DNA of 64,000 nucleotides, from NCBI RefSeq assembly GCF_014839805.1, contig NC_051134.1, forward strand, positions 13,423,170 through 13,487,169, in the 5' to 3' direction. Shown here piece by piece: positions 22,470 to 41,100 of the stretch (its first letter is position 1; every line of letters starts with the position of its first letter). Below the pieces are notes generated by a model that saw only the letters and a list, made by a program, of their open reading frames with translations, had not been told where the DNA came from and searched no databases. Origin of the DNA: Manduca sexta (Eukaryota > Arthropoda > Insecta > Lepidoptera > Sphingidae). A program made the position numbers and the translations under genes.

Positions 22470-23614
22470 TAGCGGCGTAAAGGTAGACACCGCTGTAGAG
22501 GAACAGATGGTTACGTTCCTCTATGGAAGGGGAAGATTCCCAGTCAGGCAGATGTTGCGCCTGACCGGCCGCGGCCCCTCCGACAGTTCCTATTCGGGTG
22601 GTATATATGCTGCACGTCGCGCAAATTGTGCAAGCGTGATTCAGGATCGATGTCGCCATCTATCGTGCTTGCTGTGTGATTATCACTCCAGTTGTGTCAC
22701 TGCATCGATCCTCTTGCAGTTCCGGCGATGTTGACAAGATGGCGGTATATGCACTAATTGTACCGCCACATCACTCCCCCCCGGAGACCGGAGGTCGAAA
22801 GTCTTCAGTCGAGTCTTCTTCGATGCTAATTGTAGCTTGCCAGTGCCAGAGAGATGATGCCCCAGTGAGTCGGGGTGTTGATGCCCCAGTGAGTCGGGGT
22901 GAAGATGCCCCAGTGAGTCGGGGTGAGATGCCCCAGTGAGTCGGGGTGAAGATGCCCCAGTGAGTCGGGGTGAAGGTGCCCCAGTGAGTCGGGGTGAAGA
23001 TGCCCCAGTGAGTCGGGGTGAGATGCCCCCAGTGAGTCGGGGGTGTGGTCCCAGTGAGTCGGAACCGTGCGCAATTGGCCCTAGTGGGTCAGGGCTGTGC
23101 GCGGGTGGTCAGCTCCTTTGAAGCGAAGCTGACGGTGTTCGATTCCAGTGAGTCGGAATCGATGCTGCGTCCCTCTGCGATGAGTTCGGTGCGTCACGTG
23201 GCTATACCACGACAACCGGCGAATGCTGCCCGTAGATGGTCCGGCTGTAGCGCAGTTGTGCCGTGACGTTGGAGCCGAAGTCCGTGCAGGAGTGCTGAAG
23301 GTACCAGGCTTGCATTGGCAGCATGCATGTGGTAACCTTAATGGCTGGACAGTGCTGGCTGGCTGTGCGAAGTGTTGACTGGCTGGATGGAAAGGAAGTG
23401 ATGGATGGCGAGGTGATGCGAAGCGACGACGATGCAGGTGCGGCTGGTCTCGTTGATGACGGTGCGATGATGTTCAGCGTCAGGGGTCACCACTGTAGCG
23501 GCGTAAAGGTAGACGCCACTGTAGAGGAACAGATGGTTACGTTCCTCTATAGGGGAAGATTCCCAGTCAGGCAGATGTTGCGCCTGACCGGCCGCGGCCC
23601 CTCTATAGAGGAAC
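22470..23614. mobile_element. Hairpin-rich repeat element cut by the assembly gap
   Basis: A segment beginning 'agcggcgtaaaggtagac' is repeated directly at 22471-22575 and 23498-23606. In each copy it contains a stem TAGAGGAAC/GTTCCTCTA around a 10-nt loop, then GGGAA/TTCCC, then GTCAGGC/GCCTGAC around a 9-nt loop. Between the copies lie the hairpin minisatellite (22853-23160) and other short stems. The paired terminal repeats resemble LTRs, but no retroelement protein is seen. The element class is unknown. Confidence 0.6.
22853..23160. repeat. Minisatellite of hairpins with constant loop AGTGAGTC
   Basis: About eight 23-25 bp units, each containing CCCC-AGTGAGTC-GGGG, are spaced by 'tgaagatg' type linkers. 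Further on the flanks change together: CCCCC/GGGGG at about 23026, GGTCCC/GGAACC at about 23047 (one mismatch), GCCCT/AGGGC around AGTGGGTC at about 23078, and GATTCC/GGAATC at about 23140. Both strands are open here (DAPVSRGE repeats on plus), but this follows from the repeat and is not taken as coding. Confidence 0.85.
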
Positions 23615-24114
23615 NNNNNNNNNNNNNNNNNNNNNNNNNNNNNNNNNNNNNNNNNNNNNNNNNNNNNNNNNNNNNNNNNNNNNNNNNNNNNNNNNNNNNN
23701 NNNNNNNNNNNNNNNNNNNNNNNNNNNNNNNNNNNNNNNNNNNNNNNNNNNNNNNNNNNNNNNNNNNNNNNNNNNNNNNNNNNNNNNNNNNNNNNNNNNN
23801 NNNNNNNNNNNNNNNNNNNNNNNNNNNNNNNNNNNNNNNNNNNNNNNNNNNNNNNNNNNNNNNNNNNNNNNNNNNNNNNNNNNNNNNNNNNNNNNNNNNN
23901 NNNNNNNNNNNNNNNNNNNNNNNNNNNNNNNNNNNNNNNNNNNNNNNNNNNNNNNNNNNNNNNNNNNNNNNNNNNNNNNNNNNNNNNNNNNNNNNNNNNN
24001 NNNNNNNNNNNNNNNNNNNNNNNNNNNNNNNNNNNNNNNNNNNNNNNNNNNNNNNNNNNNNNNNNNNNNNNNNNNNNNNNNNNNNNNNNNNNNNNNNNNN
24101 NNNNNNNNNNNNNN
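23615..24114. other. Assembly gap (500 N)
   Basis: Exactly 500 undetermined bases, probably a placeholder of unknown true size. It is flanked by copies of the hairpin-rich element in opposite orientation. Confidence 0.99.
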
Positions 24115-24172
24115 TGACGGCACAACTACGTGAAGATATCTCGCGGCAGCATTAATAGAGCGAGTACACCAC
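24115..24172 (-). repeat. Inverted partial copy of the hairpin-rich element after the gap
   Basis: The reverse complement of this segment carries 'aatgctgcc', 'agat' and 'gttgtgccgt' in the same order as 23221-23267 on the other side of the gap. The match is partial but colinear. Confidence 0.5.
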
Positions 24173-31456
<7,284 letters not shown>

Positions 31457-33300
31457 TGCGGCGCCGCGCCCCGCCCGCCCCGCCCGCCGCCGCCCCGCTC
31501 CCATACCAAAGACCCGGCGCCGGCGCACGCCGCCGCTCGCCGCCGGGCATCTGCGGATTCCGCCCCTCGTTTGCTATGATTGATCTCAGGACGATATTCG
31601 AGCCGCCGCGGTCGACTATTGTGCCGATTTTAATTGATTACTTTTAATGTGTACCGTACGCCGCGAACGTCCGCCGGACGCTGTTCGCGGGACGCCGCGG
31701 TCAGTCCGGATGTAGGCTTGGAGTTTGATGTTTATGTATGTCGTTTTGTGCGAGTTTAGTTGCGGCCGTTCGTTGTGAGCTGTGACGATCACGTGTGAGA
31801 CGGGCGGCCCCTTGCGCCGGCGCCGTCGGGGCCGAGGCGCCGCCCGTCAGCCGTGTTCGTGTGCAGGAGTCGTAACTTTCGAATTATTTGAAGTGATCGT
31901 GCCGCGATTTGAGCGCTTGCGTTGAAATAAATATTGGTGTTTCACGTTCTCGAAATTCCAAAACGATTCTCCTTAGACGTTTAAAAGTAGGCCTTTTGAA
32001 AATATTTTGATGTAGCGCGATAACTGAATGCAATAAATTCGTGTAAAATTTTGTAACATAGATTTGTATACAAATGCCGGTGGATACGAATGTTCTTGTT
32101 CGTACTTAAAATGGCATTATATTATGTACAAAACTATGAAACAATATTATAAAGTTGTAGGGGACTCGAGTGATTGTATAAGTGTATTGAAATTGTTGGC
32201 ATTGTATATAGAAGAGCTACGATCCCACCATTAAAATATTTCTAAGTACTAACTCATAAGTGGTATCACAGGTGACACCATTTTATTTTTAATGTGTCTG
32301 TAGGATGTTATTCCAATGACATATTGTGATTTTTCATTTATATTTCCATAGATTTAAAACACCATTCTGTTTTATTTAAGGGAGAGTGAGGTAATTTCGA
32401 TAAATTTATATAAATCTCGAATAATAAACGGGCCCACAGCTCTAGTTCTGCTGTGATCAATAAGATTATAAGTTATCTTTAATAACATTAATTATATAAC
32501 AACATTTTATAAATGTTGGATAAACAAACCCATTTTTTTTATAAATTCACTAAGTTGGTTTGAATGATCCTCAAGGCTTGCCGTATCAGTGGACAGTGAG
32601 CTGAAGGAGGTCAGAATCAGTGTTGCACTATTACTGTGTGCTAATTTATTTCAATACATAATTGTAGTAAATCAATTTTTATCCCATTTTTATCCATTTC
32701 CTTTCTTTGTTCATTAATTATTTTACTGAGAATCATACTTTGATGATTTGTTATTTTCATGAAATTTATTAATCAACTTTCTTTTTTTGTATATTTTTTT
32801 TTGCTGGGAAACGTTAGTCTTTATAATTATAAGATTGATGTATGGTAGAATAAGGTGATTGCATTTGACTACAATGTGTGTGATAACTGATAATATCGAC
32901 TTATATTTGTAAAAGCGTTATTTTAGTTGGTGATCGAGATTACCCACTCTCCCCTGCGTGTAGATCACCACAATAATTTAAAATGTGAATGTATTGTTAT
33001 TGTTGGTTTCGCTTCATCGATTGTAATTTGTATATTGCGTGTCTCGTCGCCAGTCGACATTTTCATTTTGCTCATTACATACTATTCACTCATGTGTATA
33101 ATATATTTGATCTAAATTACAAACATCTATGTATAAATTTCACTTATTTATTAGCATTATTTTATCTTTACTTTGAATGACAACTTAGCAAACTTTTATA
33201 AAAGCTTATTTTAAAGTTTGTCTACATTTTATAAGTATATAATGTAACTACTCAACAGTAATGTTAATGAATGTACCGTGGCCAATAAATAATATTTAAT
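31457..33300 (+). other. Probable long 3' UTR of SPOP/rdx
   Basis: Starts GC-rich then turns AT-rich with candidate polyadenylation signals: aataaa at about 31925, 32032 and 33284. No coding. The true end cannot be decided from sequence alone. Confidence 0.45.
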
Positions 33301-33950
33301 ACCATTTTATACCCACTTTCCATATACATAGCTGACCTCTGTTCTCATGTAATTGTATGGTTACATGCAAAACAATTGTCAAAAATAACTGTGATTTTCG
33401 AAATTGTCAGTAAGTTGAGCAAATAAATGAAACAATTTATACAGTGATTTTATTGTTACCTAATTGTAGCTTACCCCTTACAAACAACTAAAATAAAATA
33501 TCTATTAAATGGAACCGATACTGGCGTTGGTAAAACATTAAACAACGATTTTTAACTAAATAAAGTCGCGATTCCATTACGCAAGTAGCAAGATTAAACT
33601 TGTATGCTCATTGAAATATTCATGCAAGCTACGAGTTTAACACATGTAATTTTTTTTAATGCAAATGTTATGTCATGCTAGTACTGCACAGTGGAAACGT
33701 GGCTGAAATATTAAAAGTCGAAATATTTAATATTTTTAATTGAAAGACGGGCTTCATAATCCGATAAACGAATTGCAGGTCCATACTATTTTCTTATTAT
33801 TCTGTTTTTTTTTTAAATCAGAGACATCAGTATTTTCGGGTTTATTCTTTTTCCAATAGAATTTCCCTTTTCTCAAATAAATGTTGCCATAATGTTATTA
33901 CAGCAAAACATGGTCATGCGATTATACTCAGAAAAAGGTTTTTTCAGTTT
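33301..33950. other. Intergenic AT-rich DNA, nothing recognised
   Basis: No exon-like or repeat structure identified on either strand. Confidence 0.45.
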
Positions 33951-33957
33951 TATAGAC

Positions 33958-34080
33958 CAGGGGCGTAGCTACCGCCGTATCAGCGATACGGGGCTCCCGA
34001 GCTTTGGGGCCCCTCTTAGCCGATACCTACATTAAACTAAGTAGGCGCCCAAAAGTTCGCACTGCCTAAACCTGTTTATG
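33958..34080. repeat. Repeat end with 'aggggcgtagctaccgccg'
   Basis: Begins 'ccaggggcgtagctaccgcc', a terminus seen at ends of dispersed insect repeats of hAT-like type. No matching right end was found, so it is a fragment. Confidence 0.4.
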
Positions 34081-34088
34081 AGTAAATG

Positions 34089-34189
34089 AGTTTTCTTTAT
34101 AATTTTTCATATTGGCGTTTTTTTTACACAGGTGCATGGCATTGAATCCAGCTATTAAAATTTTATGGCGCATTTTCCCCGACTGATCT
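34089..34189 (-). mobile_element. Deleted copy of the 1249-bp TA-flanked MITE
   Basis: The right end 'ccccgactgatct' followed by TA is the inverted left end of the element at 1939. Proceeding leftwards it matches 1939-1990, then jumps to the 2172-2210 part (acacag...ttggcg). It is therefore an internally deleted and truncated copy in reverse orientation. Confidence 0.75.
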
Positions 34190-34993
34190 TAGCTGTTTGT
34201 AAACGTCGAATTATAAAGAGGCAATGCTTCTAAATATAAGAAAAATGCGACGCAACCTTTGGATTTTGAATTCAGAACGCAATTTCTGATATAATATTTT
34301 TGGTCTGAGTATAATATATACAGTCGATTTACTTATGTGCCATTAGTGATTTTGTTATGAATTTTTGAATACAGCTGGAATTTTCTTATGGAAAACATAA
34401 AGTAGTATTGTTAGATAAAATATGTAATATATTATTTTTTACGTCGGTGGTAACTCTGTGGAAAATATATAATTTTCGTTTTAAAAATCTTGATTAAGTA
34501 CATCTTTGTTACATTCCTTGTTTTATTTAATCGTCCAGTGGACTATGTGAGTTTTTATTGAGTTCCATTCGTCCCGCTTTACCCAGTAAAATTTTCATTT
34601 TAAAATACACACTGCATGATTTATTATCTTTTGCTTTAGTTAAATAGAAGAAAAAGCATTGACCAATGGCATTGCCAGATTGAGAGTAAATTCTTCAATT
34701 TAGGGGTTTAATCGACTTCGGAAGGGTCAATGTTTTTCAATGGTAGGTGCGAATTAACCCAAAATTTAATTCTCTAAGCAAAACAATATAGAATTAAGTA
34801 GGTAAATGAAATTAAAAACAAAACAAAACAGTTTCTTAGAGACTCTGTAGAACATTTTTTTTTGCACTAAGAATAAGAATATTATTCGTGAAATTCAACG
34901 TTGAAGAATTTCAAATTAAAATGAAAAATTAGAAATCATTTTTCATGAAATGCAATATTTGGGTATTTAACAACCGGGTTTTAGGATTCACAC
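34190..34993. other. Intergenic AT-rich DNA, nothing recognised
   Basis: No coding segment or structured repeat seen. Confidence 0.45.
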
Positions 34994-35352
34994 TAGGGGT
35001 CGCAAACCGGTATCCCGGATTTCGAAAATACCGGAATACCGGACCAAATTAAGAACTTCAAAATACCGGTATTGATTTTAGAAAAACCGGGATTTTCGGT
35101 ATTTTATAAAAAATAAAATTCAGTACTAAATGTGTGTATAATTATTAATTTCTCGAGTTTTAAATCGCAAAAATTTAAGCTGCTTGCAATTTCATTCATT
35201 CGTATAGGCGTATATTCTATAAAGAGCGACCAAAATACATTGCTTATGGCTATATTGCTACTTTTGTTTTGTTCTAAGCATAGCGGTGTTAACTGTTAAT
35301 TGTTATTTAGATTAGAACTTATTAGAAATATTTTTTGTTCTTTAAAGTCTAT

Positions 35353-35565
35353 CCTCATTATTCATAGACGTTATTTATCTAAGGACGGAGCATTGCTGTG
35401 ATAACAAGTCTGTTTCTCAGTGCTGACGGTATGGCAGCCTTCGTAGTGCGTAGACGTAGGGCCGTTGTGATTGGCTAATATTGAGATACAACTTGAATCT
35501 AGTTGGCTGTCAGATTAACAAAGCTGAACAAACAGCAAGCTGTCAGATAAACAAAGCTGAGAAAC
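35353..35565. mobile_element. Palindromic TTAA-type MITE, copy 3 (truncated)
   Basis: Starts cctcattattcatagacg and runs through the family core in the opposite orientation to the other copies. It stops at 'gctgagaaac' where the second terminus should follow. The truncation point coincides with the end of the adjacent LINE fragment. Confidence 0.8.
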
Positions 35566-35576
35566 ATAACAGAGGG

Positions 35577-37610
35577 AATTGATGTAAAATACAACATGTT
35601 TAAAAGCCTTGAGCTGCCTGCAATAATGGCCTGGTATTTCATGGCAATTTCGCGGCGTTTACCGAAAGGCCGAAATTGTCCTTATTTACTCTATCGACAG
35701 CTGCGGACACACGATCGACTTGTTCCCGAGAATAAATTTGCAAGACATCAGCATACAGATGGTACGCACATTGAAGATGTTGTGTTAAGAGGTTTATGAA
35801 GATAGAGAACAATAATGGGGAGAGTATGTCGCCTTGAGGGACGCCACAGTCTATATCACGCCAGCTAGACGAAAAATCGTCTAGGCGCACCAACTGTTGG
35901 CGTCCCTGAAGATATGAAGAGAACCAATTCAGTGCCGTAGGCGCAATTATAAGGTGGGAGAGGTTTGCAAGAAGAATGTCGTCACTGACTATTGAAAGCG
36001 TTGGAGAAATCAACCAAAGCCAAAACAGTGACTTTGGAATCCTCCATGCCCGCCCTAATATCGCCAGTCACTTTGAGGAGTGCAGTAATAGTGCTATGGC
36101 CAGGCCTGAAGCCAGACTGGAGTGGGCACAGTAGGTTGTTTCGGTGCACATGCTCAGACAATTGCTTGTGTGCACAGGCCTCGAGCACTTTCGAGAGAAA
36201 AGGAAGAATGCATATGGGACGGAAATGCTTAGCAAGTGATGGGTTAGGGATTTTAGGAAGAGGGATAGCAATAGCTCTCCGCCACAAAGACGGAAAGATA
36301 CCAGTGCTGAGGGAGGCGTTAATGATATGGGACATGATTAGTAGAAGTTGCTCCAGGATAGGGATTATCATGCGACGACTGATGTTGTCACAGCCAGTGG
36401 CATTGGATTTAATGGACAGGATAACTTTTCTAATTTGACCCAACGGCACAGAAGAAAAGTGAAAAGTATTAATGTTAGGCCAGGATAGACCCGCTAAGAA
36501 ATCCATGGTACGACGCCTAGTTTGGTGATCAATCATGGTAACAGATGTGAAATGTTGATTAATGTCATCCAAACCAATAGTCGCACCGTGGAAATCTATG
36601 TGTAAACATTGCCAATATCCAGAGTTCCGAGGAATCTCCAGATACTGGCTGGCGAGGAGGAAGAAATATTACAGAGAATGTGTCGGCGTTTAGCATTACG
36701 TACCAGTACGCATAAGGCACCAATTCTCCTCCGAACGATCCTTTCTGTACTGGCGAAAAGCCCGTCGTCTCATCGCCAATCTAACCCCATGTGTAATCCA
36801 TGGTGCAGGAGGACGTTTTAATTTAATTTTCTTTAAAGGGGCATGGGTATCAAAGAGTGCAGTGACATTGCGGTTAAAAAATTGCGACTTTATCGTCAAT
36901 GGAGGTGGCTACCAATAGGTGATCCCAGTTAAAGTTAGCAGCCTCTCCTTTCAGCTTATCTGCATCAATGCGACCAATACTACGCAAGTGCAATATCCTA
37001 GAAGGGAACTTGGGAGGTTTTAGGGCGAAAGACATGTAGATGAGATCATGGTGAGAGAAGCCAGAAGCGGGAAATTGACCGTGGGAGAAAACAAGGGAAG
37101 GAGCAGAGGTGAGGATAATGTCAAGCCAAGTGTCGTGACCATCCATATTATGGTGGGTAGCTTGCAGTGGTAGGACATGCAGTTTAGCAGAGTCAAGGAT
37201 AGTAAGGAGTTTACGAGATCGGGAAGAGTGGCTGGTAAGGAGATTAGTATTTAAATCACCCATGATAATGTGATGAGCATATTCTGATCCTATAGATTCC
37301 AGAACTGTTTCCAGACTGGAGAAGTAATCAAGAGATGGGGACAGTAAATAACACCTAGTAAGGTTTTCACTCCCTTGACCCAAACCTCAAGAAATAGAAA
37401 TTCCGCCATAAGCGGAATAAGAAGCAGAGGAAGATATTACAGTTTTATATTTCAGGTCGCTACGTAAATATATAGCGACTCCGCCCCCTCTCCTGTCAAA
37501 TCGATCATTTCTAATCAGAATGAAACCAGGGAGGGGGTAAAGGTTCGAAGGAAGGTGAAGTTTGAGCCAGCTCTCAGAAATCAGAACGGTATGGACGTTG
37601 GCTTACAAAA
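35577..37610 (-). mobile_element. Degenerate LINE fragment: endonuclease plus partial reverse transcriptase
   Basis: On the minus strand, from 37610 down, an apurinic-type endonuclease domain reads VLISESWLKLH, R-x-DR-x-R-GGGVAIYLRS, HIIMGDLNTNLL and GFSHHDLIYMSF. Next come a linker (PAPWITHGVRLAM) and RT blocks (KSNATGCDNI, LCPLQSGFRPGHST, VLALVDFSNAF, GVPQGDILSPLLF, LYADVLQIY). Frames are broken by stops and shifts near 37385, 36600 and 36000. The catalytic YADD is YADV. RT stops before its thumb at 35577, so both ends are missing. Jockey/CR1-like clade is inferred. Confidence 0.85.
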
Positions 37611-37823
37611 ATAATCTCTTTTCATTCATCCTTTAACTAACCACTAAGCTATCACTAAAATTTGACATTTAATTACTAACTTAAATGTATATTTCCTATT
37701 TTTCTAATATTTCTTCAAATACCGGAAATACCGAAAATACCGGAATACCGGAATTTATTTTAGGTCAATACCGAAAATACCGGTTTTGAAATATGGTCCG
37801 GTATTGCGACCCCTAATTCACAC

Positions 37824-38100
37824 AGACAGCATCTGGCTTTCCATATATATTATAATTCTCTTTGCAGTATCTGGCTTTGGTATCTGGCAACACTGTGGTC
37901 AATCTTTCAAATAAGATTGGTTAGGTATATTTAGGTAGATTTTTGAATTTAATTTTGTTTGTACTGTAATAGCCTTAAAGATAGTTGAATAATAGGTAAA
38001 ACGAAGATTTACTGTGCATGAAAATTTAAAAAAAAAAATTGTATGAGACAAGTGTTATCGTGTATTTTAAATTAAAATTATTTTCAGATTAGTTACAGAA
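37824..38100. promoter_or_regulatory. Probable promoter and 5' UTR region of ORC2
   Basis: This is the interval between the hAT element and the ORC2 start codon. No clear TATA box; 'ttttcag' at 38081-38087 just before the ATG could be a 5' UTR splice acceptor. The hAT insertion ends only about 285 bp upstream of the start codon. Confidence 0.3.
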
Positions 38101-38149
38101 ATGGCTAGTGGTTTTCGACTTACATTTCCATCTGAGCAAACGACACCAG
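38101..38149 (+). CDS. Orc2: ORC2 exon 1
   Basis: ATG in context agaaATGG. Encodes MASGFRLTFPSEQTTP plus one base. The donor GTTCGA is weak, but the phase joins exon 2 exactly. Confidence 0.7.
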
Positions 38150-41100
38150 GTTCGAGGATTTTTCCCTTTTTTAACTGTTTATATTAACATCTTCACTATT
38201 ATTAATTTGGTTAGTAGTGTAAAAAAAATCTTTACAACTTATAACCGAAGAGCAGAATAGCAACCCTTTAAGAAGAAATATTACCCAATCTAACGCAGGT
38301 CGATGCCAGGCGCCTTATCATCCTTTACTTAAGATATAATTTGAATAATGATCACATTGCATTACACCACAAAAGCTTGTTGATATCATGCTAATGATTT
38401 GATTTGTGAACAAATATTTGATTGCTCTGTAAAACATGGACTAAACCTATTTCAAACTTTCCAGTAAATGTTTGAATGTTGAAGATTTTTATGTTTAATT
38501 TTTAAAACTTTTTCTGTAAAGCAATAAAAAGAAAAAGCTTTTCTATTTTAGTTAAAGAACAGGGAAATAACTCACCAACAAAAAGAACAACCAGGACAAG
38601 GAATAAACCAAAGAAATATGATGATTTCTTGGAGTTAACACCTTCTAAACAAAGAGTTCAGAGGAAGAATGAGTCTGATGAAAGTGATGATGCTGAAATG
38701 GATGAAGCATCACCACAAAAGCCAACAGGTAATGATACTATTAAAATAATATGCTAAATCAATGGCTAGTTATTATTAATAATTTTTATGTATTAGAAAC
38801 AGGTAAAGAAAATTCTCAATTATACATAAAAATTTTTAGGGGAATTATCACATTCATTGTAAAAGTTAAATAATTACAAGTCTGTGATTTCTTACATATA
38901 CATGTTTGTTATGTGAAAATGCTTTATGTTGATTTAGTGTCACCAAAATGTAGTATTAATATATCATTAGATTTATATAATAACTCTTCATATAATTTCA
39001 GCTTTATTTGACAGTAATGATGTGGAAGGACAAGACATATTCAAATTCAAATCAAGGCATACCAGGCAAGATCTTCATAATAAAGTTCAAGATGCTATCA
39101 GCAATTCTCCAAAGATAATGGATTCACCGTTAAGGACTCCTAAAAAAACACCTTCCCGTGCCTTTAAGAGTCATCTAAGTAAAACTTGTGAAGTTACACC
39201 CAGGCATGTGAAGGAAGTAATTAAAAAAAGTAAGTGCCTAGTGATATTTTTTTAATATGGAAAACACTATATGAACATATTGATGCTTGAAAGGCAATAA
39301 TATCTAAGTGACAATCAGTAAATTTTTGAGTAGAGTGATTCGATTTTAATTTGAAAATTCATAACAATTCTACTTTTTATTTTATAATGATATAGCCTAA
39401 TGATATTAAAATTGTTCTAGACCTACAAAACCTAGATCAAATGATGCAGAAAAATATGGCGATTCTAAATACTAATAGAATACATTTTCGGTATATTTGT
39501 CAAGCGACAATTCGGTATATAAGCATATATGATTGCCTTTCAAACATCTATATAAAGTTTTTTCTTTTATTTGCAGACAATAAGTTGGATCATAACTTCT
39601 AAGTAATAAGACTGCTGATATTTCAAAATAAATTTTCTTATTGGACTTGCTTACATTCAGTACAATGTTCTCCATTCTCTAATCTGCCATTTTCCCAAAC
39701 AATTTGGGTCTTAAGACCATTATCTCCAATGAGACCAATATCATTTTGATTATTTCTTACTTTAATACTTAATTATTAGATGTTGACAATTCATGTCTCC
39801 TGATACTCATAATAGTAGACTTAGACATCAATCACTAATTAGTGTGTTCAAGATTATGTTATATATTACTTGGTGATTTTATCAATGTATTATAATTATG
39901 TCAAATTGAACTAGCTATAAATAATACTATAATAAGTAGTAATACTTGAAAATTCAATATTTAAACCAGTTTAAACATTTTATTTACAGGAATTATTCAA
40001 GAAGTGGAAAGTGACAGTGAAGAAAGTGATTTCTCTGGCACAAGCAGTGACTTTGTACCTGATGAGAGTGATAATGAGGTACTTGCTTATATTTTCATAC
40101 TCCATAAATTATGAATATTGCATAAAGACTAAATAAAAAAAAAATGGCATGAGTGTACTCTATTAGCATTTAGCATAAATTTGCTATTAGAATAATTGTA
40201 ATTCTCACTGTTTTGTATTTGTTAAATGGAAACAATAAACTGGGTCATTTTGACATTTCATTAATACTAAATGAAACCACAAACATATCTTCATGAAAAA
40301 ATCATTTTGTAATGAGTTACTTGAACCATAGTTTTAAAATAAAAGTGTCATTTTTGAAAAAATAAATATCAATAGAAAGTAATTTTAAATCTACACACGC
40401 TCATACCACTACTCTGAGAGAATTTATTGTAGCATCACACATTCAGTCATGAATACATTTATGGACATGACATATTCATATTAAACTACAAAATGATAAA
40501 AAAAGTAAAACTCATATTGGGTGATATATAAGATTTATTTTATCAATGGATAATTATTGTAAAAATACACAACAATGAAAGACATACTCAAGTTTACCTA
40601 CTTTACCATGTAATTTTACAGACTGAAGCAGAATCATCATCAGAAGATGAAATTGAACAACAAAAGCCATCTGCAAAACTGAACATTACTAGAAATGTGG
40701 GAAATAAAATGAAAGCCAAAGATTCTGATTATTTTGTAACACCAGACAATTATTTCATGATGAATTCTAGTAAAAAGGTAATTCTAGTGAAAAAGTAACT
40801 AGAAACTATTTTTTTTTTGTATCTAGACTGTAGGGTGTTTACCCATTGCATGCAGTCCTGCTTGTATTAAGTCCTTTTCTGAAGATAATAAGCATATAAC
40901 TATAGCATCCAGGGATGCTATTGTTATATGATCCATATTAGGGGAAGAATTTCGAATGAATTTTAATAGAAGTTTCAGGGATTATTGCGTTTCGAAGCAA
41001 ATAATACAAATTCATGCATAGTTTTTTTTATTGCACTATTATTTTCTTTGTTGATCCAATCTGTGTTTGGCTTCCGTATTGTGTTATTTGACACAAATAC

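Larger units (their letters stand above)
34994..37815. mobile_element. hAT-like element with 8-bp target duplication, carrying nested fragments
   Basis: The left end TAGGGGTCGCAA and the right end TTGCGACCCCTA (37804-37815) are inverted. The direct repeat ATTCACAC sits immediately outside both ends (34986-34993 and 37816-37823), the 8-bp duplication typical of hAT transposons. Both terminal regions are filled with 'ataccgg' subterminal motifs. The interior holds a truncated MITE and a LINE fragment instead of a transposase. Confidence 0.85.

Noticed and set aside
22853..23075. CRISPR-like array of short repeats
   Set aside because: Eukaryotic context, spacers are not unique but part of the unit, and no cas genes.
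22826..23121. Repetitive proteins (DAPVSRGE on plus, HPDSLGHL on minus)
   Set aside because: Both strands are open simply because the unit has no stops; no start context or splice support.
23323..24125. Long open frames across the first N run
   Set aside because: Undetermined bases are counted as open; no evidence of coding.
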